From Acidobacteriota bacterium (GTDB lineage Bacteria > Acidobacteriota > Blastocatellia > Pyrinomonadales > Pyrinomonadaceae): DNA of 48,899 nucleotides. The stretch is taken from NCBI GenBank assembly GCA_003223935.1, contig QHXQ01000048.1:1-48899 (forward strand), in the 5' to 3' direction. This document shows positions 17,578 through 26,107 of this stretch, one piece after another (position 1 is the first letter of the stretch; each line of letters opens with the position of its first letter). The position numbers and the translations under genes are program-made. A model generated the notes under the pieces. It had not been told where the DNA came from. It made no database searches and saw only the letters and a program-made list of their open reading frames with translations.

Positions 17578-19683
17578 TTACGGCCGCGCGACTTTGTAGA
17601 GGCTGTAGCCACCTGAATTCCCAACCTGCTCGAAGTGTCTGAAGAACTGATCGTTGACCGGCCCCGCGGCGCGTTCTAACGGCCCGACGACGATGTAATC
17701 AACGCCGTACTGCTGCAAGAGCGCGTCCGCATCGGGCGCGCCCGCATAGATGCGTTTGACCTCCGCCTCGCGCGTTTCGTACTTGATCCCTTGCGACCAT
17801 AGATGGCCGCCGTAGCCAAGGAGCGCGCGCCGGCCCGTCAGAAAAACAGGGTGATTATAAGTCGGCGCGATCAAGATTAACGAACGGGGCGGCGTCTCGC
17901 GTTTGACCAGCGCGGCGAACTCGATGCCGCCCGCGTCAAACTCACGTTGTTCTTCCGACGCCGACGCGACGCGCCACACATCGAGCGCGCCCGCGAGCGT
18001 CAGTGTCAAAAATAATAAGACCGCAGCACCGCGCGGCAACAGACCGGCCAGTACATTCATCTCGCGCCAAGCTTTGCTGCCCATGCGCCATAGGCGCACG
18101 AGCAGGAGCGCGACGAGCGGCGTCGAAGCGACGTACCAATAGAACAACACTTTGATGTTGTCCCAGAGATAGGGCGAGACTTTGGCGACGTTTGCGATGA
18201 TGAAGCAGAGCGTGAACGGCAGATAGAAAAGCAAGAGACGTTTCGGCACGACGGCCTCGCGCCTGCGCCAAGCAAGCGCGGCGATGAGGAGCGGGATGAA
18301 CAGTCCTATGTTCTTGAACCAGAACCACAGGACGTTCTGCTGGCCGCTGTCCCAACCGAGCGCCCACTCGAAGAAGCTGCTCGCGTGGACTGCGCTCGCG
18401 CGCGTCGCCCACCACATCTGCGGCAGCGCCAACATGGAGGCTATCCAAAAGAATGCGTACCACAGATGCCAACGCCGGAACAGCAAGGCGAGACACGCGC
18501 CCACAACCATCAGCACGACGAACGTGTGTGCATGTGCGAGCGGCAACAGACCAGCGATGAAGCCTGCGCCGAGCATGCGGCGCAGGGGTATGTCGTTCGC
18601 TGCGCGCGGGAAGAGCGAGAACGGGAATGAAGTTAACAAAGTCGGCGCAGGCGCAGACGTGTCGCTCTTCTTCTTCTCAACTTTGCGCCGCTTCCCTTTC
18701 TTGCGTCCGCGCTCGTCAGCGTATGCGGCCTCAGTCTGTTCCCCTTCATCCTCGCCCTGCGCCAACGCCTGCCACCACTGCGTGATGACGACAAGCGCGA
18801 GCGGCAGACCAAGCAACAGCGCGCGTTGCGGCACGAGCAGCGTCGTGATGGCGTTGCCCCAACGATAGACGCCGTCGAAAGTGATCGTGTATTTGTGCGG
18901 CAACTGCGCGAGCAGCTCGAAGAATGACCGGCCGCCTTCGAGCCATTCGCGCATGAAGGCGACCCAGCCAAGCCCGCCGCTCAACAAGGTCAGCGCAACC
19001 GAGACGAGCGCGGCCGCGCGCGCGCGCGTTAACTTCAAGGCGTAGCGATGGAGCAGCCCTGTGAGCGCGAGCGCGAGCGTGAAGTTCTCCCAGAAGAGCG
19101 CGGCCGTGAGCGACGCGCCGCCGCGCACGAAGAGCGCTGCGATGAAGTCAACGATGAACGGATAAGTGAGCCGCGCGCCGGCAAATTCTGGATGCTGCGG
19201 CGGGAAGTTGTCGCCGTGCGCGAAGCCCGTGATGATGCCGAGATGAAACGGCAGGTCGCCCAAGTTGTTCTCCACGCCGGTGAACAACTGATCGTTCTGC
19301 ATGAAGAATGCACGATCAAAGACGAACCAGAAGAGCACGGCGGCAATGATGAACAACACGAGCGGCCAAGTCGTCTGCCCTGTGGGCCGCGTCAAAGCGC
19401 GGCGCAACCAGCGCAGGCTCGCACGCACGTCAAAGCGCACGCGCTCGCGCCATGCGCTGTGCGTCAACAAGGCAAGCGGCGCGGCCGTGATGAGCGTCGA
19501 GAGCGCGAGGCTGAGCGGTGTTAGACCGATGAACGAGGCAATGATGAAGCCGATGAGACCGAGCGCAGTAAGGCCCACACACGCGCCCGCGCACAGACGC
19601 GCGGGCCACTGTGCGTCTTCGTCATAGAGATAAGTCAACAGCGTGCCGCTTAAGATTGCGACGAGCGCCAGCAGCAAGGGCAT
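17578..19683 (-). CDS. Large polytopic membrane protein, possible GT-C glycosyltransferase
   Basis: The 701-residue protein has around a dozen or more hydrophobic segments. An external-loop motif, ENNLGDLPFHLGIITGFAHG, sits after FDRAFFMQND, and a soluble C-terminal part contains PTYNHPVFLTGRRALLGYGG and YGVDYIVVGPLER. This layout (polytopic domain, then a domain reading like a sugar-lipid transferase tail) is common in uncharacterised acidobacterial and chloroflexal membrane proteins. A charged low-complexity cytoplasmic insertion (DERGRKKGKRRKVEKKKSD) lies near residue 300-330. It is directly upstream of the Agl23-type gene on the same strand, and the two probably act in the same envelope polysaccharide or glycan pathway. 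Family assignment is uncertain. Confidence 0.75.
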   Translation of the reverse strand: MPLLLALVAILSGTLLTYLYDEDAQWPARLCAGACVGLTALGLIGFIIASFIGLTPLSLALSTLITAAPLALLTHSAWRERVRFDVRASLRWLRRALTRPTGQTTWPLVLFIIAAVLFWFVFDRAFFMQNDQLFTGVENNLGDLPFHLGIITGFAHGDNFPPQHPEFAGARLTYPFIVDFIAALFVRGGASLTAALFWENFTLALALTGLLHRYALKLTRARAAALVSVALTLLSGGLGWVAFMREWLEGGRSFFELLAQLPHKYTITFDGVYRWGNAITTLLVPQRALLLGLPLALVVITQWWQALAQGEDEGEQTEAAYADERGRKKGKRRKVEKKKSDTSAPAPTLLTSFPFSLFPRAANDIPLRRMLGAGFIAGLLPLAHAHTFVVLMVVGACLALLFRRWHLWYAFFWIASMLALPQMWWATRASAVHASSFFEWALGWDSGQQNVLWFWFKNIGLFIPLLIAALAWRRREAVVPKRLLLFYLPFTLCFIIANVAKVSPYLWDNIKVLFYWYVASTPLVALLLVRLWRMGSKAWREMNVLAGLLPRGAAVLLFLTLTLAGALDVWRVASASEEQREFDAGGIEFAALVKRETPPRSLILIAPTYNHPVFLTGRRALLGYGGHLWSQGIKYETREAEVKRIYAGAPDADALLQQYGVDYIVVGPLERAAGPVNDQFFRHFEQVGNSGGYSLYKVARP

Positions 19684-19848
19684 AAAGATTATTGGCGTTG
19701 GCGAAACAGAATCATGCTAACCTAGCGCGTATGATACTCGTATTAAGCCTGTGCGTGCCACGTCCCCGTTTTATGATCCGCGCGGATGGTGAACGGTGTC
19801 GCGCCCGCGCGATGTTTTATCAACTCCTAAGCTGAAAGGACAACCCCT

Positions 19849-20331
19849 ATGTTCCTCCGTGTGCTTCGCTTCGTGCGCCTGCCCCTGTTGATGTTGCTGC
19901 TTTATGCGCTGGGTCGTTTCTGGATCGGCGTCAAAGGCGTGCCGTATGCGCCGCGCGGCAACGCGATCTTCTCGGTCGTCGGGCTGACAATCATCAGCAG
20001 CATCTATTTCGGCGCGCTGTCGCGCAAGGTCGGCGGCTTCGGCTGGCTCGGCACCATACTTGTCGGTTTCGTGGTCGGACTGTGGGCGCAGCTTCTCGTC
20101 TTTGCGCTCACACTCATCAGCTACAGCGCGCACCTTACAACCTCTTATTACCTCAACTGGGATTCGCTGAACCTCAAGGAAGGCGCGCCACCCGCCACGA
20201 TGAACCAGTTGTTGGCCATTAGGGCCGGCGGTCTCGTCACCAACGTCATCATCGCCATCGTCGCGGCCCTCATCGGTCGGCTGCTTGGCGTGCTTGTCTC
20301 TGCGCCTGCGCGTGACGTAGGCGCAGGATAA
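19849..20331 (+). CDS. Small integral membrane protein, hypothetical
   Basis: The 160-residue product has about four membrane segments: LLMLLLYALGRFWIG, FSVVGLTIISSIYFGAL, LGTILVGFVVGLWAQLLVFA and LVTNVIIAIVAALIGRLLGV. No known family motif is visible. AAAGGA lies about 11 bases before the ATG and supports the start. It is divergent from the membrane-protein pair on the left; the 165-base gap between them must hold both promoters, though I could not place boxes with confidence. Confidence 0.8.
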   Translation: MFLRVLRFVRLPLLMLLLYALGRFWIGVKGVPYAPRGNAIFSVVGLTIISSIYFGALSRKVGGFGWLGTILVGFVVGLWAQLLVFALTLISYSAHLTTSYYLNWDSLNLKEGAPPATMNQLLAIRAGGLVTNVIIAIVAALIGRLLGVLVSAPARDVGAG

Positions 20332-20368
20332 AGTCTTTTGCGGTTTTGCGCGGCGGTCGAGGCCGCTA

Positions 20369-20397
20369 TTGACTTGCCGCGCGAATTGCCCTACAAG
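20369..20397 (+). promoter_or_regulatory. Putative promoter of the secreted hypothetical gene
   Basis: TTGACT at 20369-20374 and TACAAG at 20392-20397 are 17 bases apart, about 70 bases upstream of the ATG at 20466. The -35 box matches 5/6 and the -10 box 4/6. Confidence 0.4.
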
Positions 20398-20465
20398 CTT
20401 TGTCACATTCGCAGTGCCCTCGCGCGTGCTATTCGATTAACACAACTTTGGAGGCTTATTCACTA

Positions 20466-21029
20466 ATGAAACGTACGTTCATCATCGCCGCGTTCGCGCT
20501 CATGGCCTCGGTCAGCGCGCTCGTCTCGCCTGCCAGCGCTAAATCGGCGCAGAATAAAGAAGCGGATCGCATCGAGACGCGCGACAAGCTGCGCCGCCTG
20601 CTCGAAGTGGCCGGGCAAGAGAAAGGGATCAACATCCCCTTCCGCCAAAGCGACAAACAACCCTTCAACTTCATCGGCGTCAAGCGGGACGGACTGACCA
20701 ATGCAGACCTGTTTGAGATCGTCATCAGCGTCTCGGATCAGCAGACGATCCACTTTCGCGTCTACCCGCACTACAAGGACGGCTACATCAACGTTGACAA
20801 GGTGAAGAATAGTTCCGGGTTGATGCGTCTGCTGCTCAATTTCAGCGACCGCAACTTCCTCTACTGGGGCGCGGACGATTCCGGCGACATCTTCGCCGGT
20901 TACACTTTCACGCTCGAATCCGGCTTCCCCGCAGAAGCCATCAAGGTCGTACTCTACAGTATCCAGCCGCTCGATCAGTTCGTCGGCCAGATGCGCCCGT
21001 TCGTTGACGGCACAAGCGCGCCGCGATAA
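20466..21029 (+). CDS. Secreted hypothetical protein
   Basis: The 187-residue protein starts at an ATG 12 bases after GGAGG, a strong ribosome-binding site; an upstream TTG at 20400 is unlikely. A signal peptide (FIIAAFALMASVSALVSPASA) is followed by a compact alpha/beta domain with VAGQEKGINIPFRQSDKQPF and FIGVKRDGLTNADLFEIVIS. I do not recognise the family. The heptamer element downstream separates it from ychF. Confidence 0.8.
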   Translation: MKRTFIIAAFALMASVSALVSPASAKSAQNKEADRIETRDKLRRLLEVAGQEKGINIPFRQSDKQPFNFIGVKRDGLTNADLFEIVISVSDQQTIHFRVYPHYKDGYINVDKVKNSSGLMRLLLNFSDRNFLYWGADDSGDIFAGYTFTLESGFPAEAIKVVLYSIQPLDQFVGQMRPFVDGTSAPR

Positions 21030-21037
21030 GACACAAA

Positions 21038-21125
21038 AGAAGTAGCCAGTAGGCAGTAGCCAGTAGAAGAACGAAATGCTTTTCTACTGACTACTGTCGT
21101 TTGCCTTTTGCCTGTTGCCTTCTTA
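21038..21125. repeat. Heptamer inverted-repeat element, GGCAGTA family (copy 3)
   Basis: Period-7 units GCCAGTA, GGCAGTA, GCCAGTA form the left arm. TCTACTGACTACTG followed by TTGCCTT/TTGCCTG units form the right arm. It occupies almost the whole gap between the secreted gene and ychF; its right edge is only about ten bases before the ychF ATG. Confidence 0.85.
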
Positions 21126-21135
21126 GACTAGCCGC

Positions 21136-22236
21136 ATGCTTCGGGCCGGAATTGTCGGGCTGCCGAACGTCGGCAAGTCCACGCTCTTTAACGCGCTGAC
21201 CGCACAGACGGCGGCGCTCGCCGCCAACTATCCATTCGCCACCATCGAGCCGAACGTCGGCGTCGTGCCCGTGCCCGACGAACGACTCGAACCGCTCGCC
21301 AAGCTCGTCAAGACCAACACCATCGTGCCCGCGACCGTCGAGTTCTTAGACATCGCCGGACTTGTGCGCGGTGCATCGAAAGGCGAAGGTCTCGGCAATC
21401 AGTTTCTCGCCAACATCCGCGAGACGGATGCGGTCATACAGGTCGTGCGCTGTTTTGAGGACGAGAACATCGTCCACGTCGAAGGCTCGGTCGATCCGCG
21501 CCGCGACATAGAGACCATTCAGATCGAACTTGCGCTCGCCGATCTCGCTGCGCTTGAGCGGCGCCGCGAGCGTGTGCAGAAGACCTTGAAGAGCGGCGAC
21601 AAACAGGCGCGCGCCGAGATGGACGTGATCGAAAAGATCATGCCTGCGCTCGCAGAAGGCTTGCCCGCACGCACCGTCGCTTTGCACGACAACGAGCGCG
21701 CCATCGCCCGCACGCTCTTTCTGCTCACAATGAAGCCGACCATCTACGCCGCGAATGTTGATGAAGCCACGCTCGCCGCGCCCGAAGATAACCGCCATGT
21801 CCGCGCCGTCAGCGAGTTGGCTGCGGCGGAAGCGGCCGAGCGTGTCGTCATCTGCGCGCAACTCGAAGCGGAGTTGGTCGAGTTGCCGCCCGAAGATCGC
21901 ACGAGTTATCTGCACTCGCTCGGCGTCGAGTCGAGCGGCGTGGACGAACTGATCAAGAGCGCGTATCGGCTGCTCGGGCTGATGTCGTTTTTGACGGCGG
22001 GCGAGAAAGAGGTGCGCGCGTGGACGACACGGCGCGGCACACGCGCCCCACAAGCCGCCGGCACGATCCACACAGACATCGAACGCGGCTTCATCCGCGC
22101 CGAAGTCATCTCCTACGACGACCTCATCCGCGTCGGCTCTTATACTGCCGCCCGTGAGCAGGGCTTATTGAGACTCGAAGGCAAAGACTACATCATGCAA
22201 GAGGGCGACGTGGTTCATTTCCGCTTCAACGTCTGA
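21136..22236 (+). CDS. ychF: Ribosome-binding GTPase-family ATPase YchF (Ola1)
   Basis: YchF is a universally conserved P-loop NTPase of the Obg class that hydrolyses ATP and binds the ribosome. The 366-residue length is typical. Visible motifs are G1 [14 protein letters not shown] at residue 7, G3 region [20 protein letters not shown], and NVDEAT in place of the GTP-specific NKxD, which is the basis of its ATP preference. The C-terminal TGS-like domain ends [18 protein letters not shown] and [10 protein letters not shown]. No ribosome-binding site is obvious because the preceding bases belong to a heptamer repeat arm. Confidence 0.97.
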   Translation: MLRAGIVGLPNVGKSTLFNALTAQTAALAANYPFATIEPNVGVVPVPDERLEPLAKLVKTNTIVPATVEFLDIAGLVRGASKGEGLGNQFLANIRETDAVIQVVRCFEDENIVHVEGSVDPRRDIETIQIELALADLAALERRRERVQKTLKSGDKQARAEMDVIEKIMPALAEGLPARTVALHDNERAIARTLFLLTMKPTIYAANVDEATLAAPEDNRHVRAVSELAAAEAAERVVICAQLEAELVELPPEDRTSYLHSLGVESSGVDELIKSAYRLLGLMSFLTAGEKEVRAWTTRRGTRAPQAAGTIHTDIERGFIRAEVISYDDLIRVGSYTAAREQGLLRLEGKDYIMQEGDVVHFRFNV

Positions 22237-22287
22237 AGGTCATTATCCGCAACTGACAAGGCGTACACACAACCAACAAAGGCTGAT

Positions 22288-22344
22288 TAAAGCACGAGGC
22301 TGGCTGTAGAATTGAATCATCCTACAGTTCAGCCTCGTGCTTTA
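22288..22344. terminator. Bidirectional terminator between ychF and the DUF4214 pseudogene
   Basis: AAAGCACGAGGCT at about 22289-22301 pairs with AGCCTCGTGCTTT at 22331-22343, extended inward by CTGTAG/CTACAG. The stem is flanked by A and T runs suitable for both strands. It lies between convergent genes. Confidence 0.85.
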
Positions 22345-22361
22345 CCCGTTGTCGCAGTTCT

Positions 22362-23113
22362 TTACGGCCGGCCGAACCTAAGCCGGTACTCGATGGAGTT
22401 GACGAAGCCGTTGACCATCGTGCGGAAGTCGCTGGGGTGCGCGTTCAGATAGTTGAGCCAATTATTGAAGCCATCGGCTTCAGGATCGCGCCGGAGATAG
22501 CCGAGGTATTCGGTGGCGACGAATGCGCCGTTATATTCTTTGGCGTCCACCTCGCTGCTCTCGACAATCGCGCGTAAGACATCGGCGCGCGTCTTTCGGC
22601 CCGCCGCCAGATCGTCTTTGAGTTGCTGGCTGTTGGCGACCTGCACGCCGACGTTCGCTTGCAGCATGTCAACGTAGGCGCTGTCGGTCTGCGTGTCGTA
22701 GCGCGCGCGGAAGTCGTCGCGGTTGCGGAACTCGACCGTGTAAGCGGCCTTGCCAGCGTTGACCTCTTCGGGCGTCGCGCCTGTGACGCGGCGCAGGTCG
22801 CGGATGAACTCCGCGTAAGCGGGCAGACGCCCGAACGCCACGCGGTAGAAGCGATAGACGAAGTAGTGTCGCAGGTCTGTCCCTCGACGCAATCAGCCTC
22901 TTGTGTGTTGACGCCGGTGGCTGAGCCGGTCGCCGTGCCCGTCCACATAAGCGACGCGCTTGTAGTCGGGTTGAGCGTGCCCGAAGATGGATTCGCGGCG
23001 TACGTGACGAACACAGGTAGCAAGCAGGTTGCGACGAACAGAGCCAAAAGGGCCGGCATAGATAGGCGGCTGCGCTTCGATGTGAGCGCGCGTAAATAAT
23101 CAAAATGTCTCAT
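22362..23113 (-). pseudogene. Secreted-protein gene collapsed by internal deletion: signal region joined out of frame to a DUF4214 domain
   Basis: The 5' part (23113 to about 22880) reads a signal peptide then AANPSSGTLNPTTSASLMW and ADCVEGQTCD, closely similar to the N-terminus of the 1370-residue protein at 11.2-15.3 kb. At about 22875-22885 the frame switches. The 3' part (to 22362) reads LRHYFVYRFYRVAFGRLPAY in another frame, then a DUF4214 domain with ATEYLGYLRRDPEADGFNNW and FVNSIEYRLRFGRP. DUF4214 is a common C-terminal domain of secreted acidobacterial and cyanobacterial proteins. The simplest reading is that the middle of a longer gene was deleted, leaving an out-of-frame fusion. A ribosome-binding site AAAGGA remains before the ATG. 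Confidence 0.7.
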
Positions 23114-23444
23114 TGGTCACTAAAGTCCTTTCACGAGCGACGATCAAGCATGACGACGGCATATTCGGGGAAGCTTCCCGACCTAGCCAAAACAGCAAAA
23201 GCGTATGTCTATGCTTAACGGAACACGCGCAAGATAGTGTTCGCGGCTTGAGAAATATTTGAGAGGTTGAGCACAGCGATTCGTCAAACGATCTTTCGCT
23301 TGTGATTTTGTTGCAATGCAGTTGCGACCGGCAGCACACGCATTAAGGCGCGGCGGTTAGTCTGTTCAGACTTCTTTGTTGTCCTTGTATCGTGTGATCG
23401 GCAATAATTGCGACTGACAAAGCGACGAGAAAGGTGGCCAAGAG
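23114..23444. other. Intergenic region with divergent regulatory sequence
   Basis: These 331 bases lie between the DUF4214 pseudogene (minus) and a small ORF (plus). Apart from the conserved element pair at 23248-23299, I see no gene. A GAAGCTTCCC-type palindrome (GGGAAGCTTCCC) occurs at about 23168-23179. Confidence 0.5.
23248..23299 (-). promoter_or_regulatory. Conserved upstream element pair, copy 2
   Basis: TTGAGAAATATTTGAG at 23248-23263 and GTCAAACGATCTTTCGC at 23283-23299 (plus strand) match the pair upstream of the 1370-residue protein. The second element is identical in all 17 bases. The pair is about 135-185 bases upstream of the ATG at 23113. Confidence 0.65.
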
Positions 23445-23624
23445 ATGAAGCAAGCGAAAGTTGCAAATAAGCAAGAGCGCCGGCCGAAGGCTACGCGCAC
23501 CATCGTCAACCCTGACGCACTAGAGGACCTCAAGCGGCGCGCGGAAGATGTCGGCCTGATTATTCATGCGCGTCAGCCGAAGCCGGCGCAGGGACGTAGG
23601 CCAAAGAAGCGCGGACAGAAATAA
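23445..23624 (+). CDS. Small basic protein, hypothetical (59 residues)
   Basis: The short frame starts at an ATG about nine bases after AAAGGTGG. It encodes a Lys/Arg-rich protein with a central helix-like stretch (NPDALEDLKRRAEDVGLIIH) and a very basic tail (RRPKKRGQK). No family is recognised. Composition would suit nucleic-acid binding, but this is only inference. Support comes from the ribosome-binding site, codon choice like the neighbouring genes and an otherwise empty region. Confidence 0.5.
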   Translation: MKQAKVANKQERRPKATRTIVNPDALEDLKRRAEDVGLIIHARQPKPAQGRRPKKRGQK

Positions 23625-23679
23625 GCGGCACGCGCGCTTGGCAGACGCGCAGGCGCAGACGGGGATCGCCGCCTCGATG

Positions 23680-23706
23680 CGTTGATTGATGTGAGCAATC
23701 AACAAC
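23680..23706. other. Hairpin downstream of the small basic ORF
   Basis: GTTGATTG at 23681-23688 pairs with CAATCAAC at 23696-23703 over a seven-base loop. A short T-run (GATTTTTA) lies about 18 bases further on, too far for a classic intrinsic terminator. Confidence 0.4.
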
Positions 23707-23768
23707 GCAAAGGACAGAGTTGATTTTTAAGCGAGTCGGATTTGCCTACTCTTGCGCGCGCGCAGAAC

Positions 23769-24251
23769 TCATGAGCGCGGCTCTCTGTAAACGGGCGTGA
23801 AAGTGCGTGTGGTGTGTTCGGTGACGCTGGGCACGCCTTCAGGTAGCGTCGGCATGCGCTGTTGCGGTGGCGCGTAGAGTTCTTTGGTGGCCGAGTTTTT
23901 TGTGAAGGGCAGTGATAAGTGCCGTCGCTGCGGCGCGACGCCGAGCACGCGCGACAGCAAGCGGATCAGAGAGAAGTCTATGCCGAGCAGCACTAATAAA
24001 CCCGTTACGCCCAAGCCCGTGATGTTGTCAGGATGAACGCCCCAAGAGGCTAGGCCCGCCAAGCCAATGAACAGGATTGTCAGCCCGAGGATCGTCGTTA
24101 GCGTGACGGCTGTGCCGAGCACGCGCACGGGGCTGCGTATATCAACAGGCACGAGTTCTTGTTTGACGACCGGCCCGCTCACAGCCGTGCCGCAGCGATT
24201 GCAATAGTTCAGACCCGGCTGGCACTCCGCGCCGCAAGTTTGACAGTACAT
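23769..24251 (-). CDS. Zinc-ribbon membrane protein, hypothetical
   Basis: The 160-residue product opens with a double-CxxC zinc ribbon (MYCQTCGAECQPGLNYCNRC). A linker follows, then two membrane helices at about residues 45-70 (TAVTLTTILGLTILFIGLAGL) and 75-100 (ITGLGVTGLLVLLGIDFSLI). The tail is soluble. GGAG sits eight bases before the ATG at 24251; the upstream GTG-type extension is unsupported. Such zinc-ribbon/two-helix proteins are frequent in acidobacteria and uncharacterised. Confidence 0.8.
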   Translation of the reverse strand: MYCQTCGAECQPGLNYCNRCGTAVSGPVVKQELVPVDIRSPVRVLGTAVTLTTILGLTILFIGLAGLASWGVHPDNITGLGVTGLLVLLGIDFSLIRLLSRVLGVAPQRRHLSLPFTKNSATKELYAPPQQRMPTLPEGVPSVTEHTTRTFTPVYREPRS

Positions 24252-24343
24252 GAAGCTCCTCTCTCGCCTAGCAAGGTCGCCCGTCAGAGTGCGCGGGCGA
24301 TGCGACCATCGCAAAGAAAATGCGCTGATGGTTTCGCTTAACC

Positions 24344-24541
24344 TCAGCGCATCAACGCGCGAATCCCGGCCAGCACCAGATAACCCACGGCCAGCACCAC
24401 CGCCACTTTAATGAGTAGGATTGCGATCCCGACGGCTGTGACCCACACTAGCCCAAGGGCTGCTCCCACGACTGGAAGGCCAACAAATAATACAAAGAGG
24501 CCAAGCAAGAAGATGCCAACAACTCTCCAAACGTCTTTCAT
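24344..24541 (-). CDS. Small membrane protein, hypothetical (65 residues)
   Basis: Two adjacent hydrophobic segments (VVGIFLLGLFVLFVGLPVVGAALGLVW and AVGIAILLIKVAVVLAVGYLV, about residues 7-33 and 36-56) make up nearly the whole protein. GAGGT lies about nine bases before the ATG. No family assigned. It sits upstream of the zinc-ribbon protein on the same strand and may be co-expressed with it. Confidence 0.65.
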   Translation of the reverse strand: MKDVWRVVGIFLLGLFVLFVGLPVVGAALGLVWVTAVGIAILLIKVAVVLAVGYLVLAGIRALMR

Positions 24542-24808
24542 CGTTACTACCTCACCTGTTTGATTTCGCTGCCTGCGTCACGCCTCAAAGCCTGCTTGCT
24601 GTCTGGCGTGTCTCGCCTTGCTATACGCACGAACGGCGCGGCTCGTTCCAACTAAGACCGGCGTATTCTGCGCGGGCACACAACGCGTCTGAAATGTGCT
24701 AAGCTCGTGCCGTTCAAATCCCTTGTGCCAATCAAGCGCCGTCTCGTTTCGTTGCGTTTATGCTGCCACGAAGCGGCGCGCGGAGTCAAAGTTAACTGGT
24801 GTTATTCA

Positions 24809-26101
24809 ATGTCGCGTCGTAAAGCCGGGAAGCTATTCGACGAACCGGAGCCGGGGCCGGAAGCGGACGCTTCAGCGCACGCGCCGCTCGCCGAGCGCAT
24901 GCGCCCGCGCACGCTCGCGGAGTTCGTTGGGCAACAGCAACTCGTCGGCGAGGGACGCATCATGCGTCGCTTGCTCGCGGGCACGGGTGCGCTGCCATCG
25001 CTCATCCTCTGGGGCGCGCCGGGCACGGGCAAGACGACGCTCGCGCGCCTGCTCGCACAACGCGACGACGCTGAGTTCATCGCGCTCTCCGCAGTCTTCT
25101 CCGGCGTCAAAGACGTGCGCGAGGCGATTGCGCGCGCGCGTGAGAACCGGCGCAGGGGCCAGCGCACAGTCCTCTTCATAGACGAGATTCACCGCTTCAA
25201 CAAAGCGCAGCAGGACGCATTGTTGCCGGCGGTCGAAGATGGCACGATCACCTTGATCGGCGCGACGACCGAGAACCCTTCCTTCGAGGTCATCGGTGCA
25301 CTGCTCTCACGCTCGCGCGTGCTCGTGCTCGAACCGCTCGGCGAGCAAGAGATCGAGACGCTGTTGCGGCGCGCTTTGACAGACGAAGAACGCGGCCTCG
25401 CCAAGCTGCAACCCGTCATCTCCGATGAACTGCTCGCGCGCCTCGCACGCGCGGCCGGCGGCGATGCGCGCGTCGCCCTCGCCGCGCTCGAAGCGGCCGT
25501 CGAATCAACCGCGCCGGATGAACAGGGCGCGCGGCAGATCACAGATGAGACCATCGTCGAGGCTTTGGGGCGTGCGCGTTATGCTTACGACAAAGGCGGC
25601 GAAGAGCACTACAACCTCGCGTCCGCGCTCATCAAATCTCTGCGCAACTCGGACGTGAACGCCGCGCTCTACTGGCTCGCGCGCCTCATCGAAGGCGGCG
25701 CTGATCCGGTCTTCATCGCGCGTCGGCTCTGCATCCTCGCTTCGGAAGATGTGGGCTTAGCCGATCCGCAAGCGATGTTGCAAGCCTCAGCGGCCGCAGA
25801 GATCACGCAACTGATCGGTCTGCCTGAAGCCTTGTATCCGCTTTCGCAAGCCACGATCTATCTCGCCCGCGCGCCCAAGTCGAACGCCGTCAAACGCGCT
25901 TACCTCGCCGCCGCCGAAGACGCACGCGAGACAGCGCGCGAACCCGTCCCGCTCCATCTGCGCAATGCTGTCACGCCGCTCATGCGTCGCGTCGGCTATG
26001 GCAGCGGCTATCGTTATGTGCACGACGACCCGAACGCGAAAGACGAGATGAAGTGTTTGCCTGAGCAGTTGGGCGATAGGGAATATTTCAAGGATGAATG
26101 A
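24809..26101 (+). CDS. rarA: Replication-associated recombination protein RarA (MgsA)
   Basis: RarA is an AAA+ ATPase that acts at stalled replication forks together with SSB. Motifs in the 430-residue product: [18 protein letters not shown] near residue 32, Walker [14 protein letters not shown] at about 69, and Walker [21 protein letters not shown]. Sensor 1 follows as [11 protein letters not shown], and the C-terminal tetramerisation region includes [20 protein letters not shown] and [19 protein letters not shown] chose ATG 24809; a GTG at 24707 would add 34 unconserved residues. No good ribosome-binding site is seen before either start. Confidence 0.96.
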   Translation: MSRRKAGKLFDEPEPGPEADASAHAPLAERMRPRTLAEFVGQQQLVGEGRIMRRLLAGTGALPSLILWGAPGTGKTTLARLLAQRDDAEFIALSAVFSGVKDVREAIARARENRRRGQRTVLFIDEIHRFNKAQQDALLPAVEDGTITLIGATTENPSFEVIGALLSRSRVLVLEPLGEQEIETLLRRALTDEERGLAKLQPVISDELLARLARAAGGDARVALAALEAAVESTAPDEQGARQITDETIVEALGRARYAYDKGGEEHYNLASALIKSLRNSDVNAALYWLARLIEGGADPVFIARRLCILASEDVGLADPQAMLQASAAAEITQLIGLPEALYPLSQATIYLARAPKSNAVKRAYLAAAEDARETAREPVPLHLRNAVTPLMRRVGYGSGYRYVHDDPNAKDEMKCLPEQLGDREYFKDE

Positions 26102-26107
26102 AGAACT

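Noticed and set aside
21060..21130. Promoter for ychF within the heptamer arm (TTGCCT, 17 bases, TAGACT)
   Set aside because: The boxes are weak and arise from the repeat itself; the implied transcript would be nearly leaderless.
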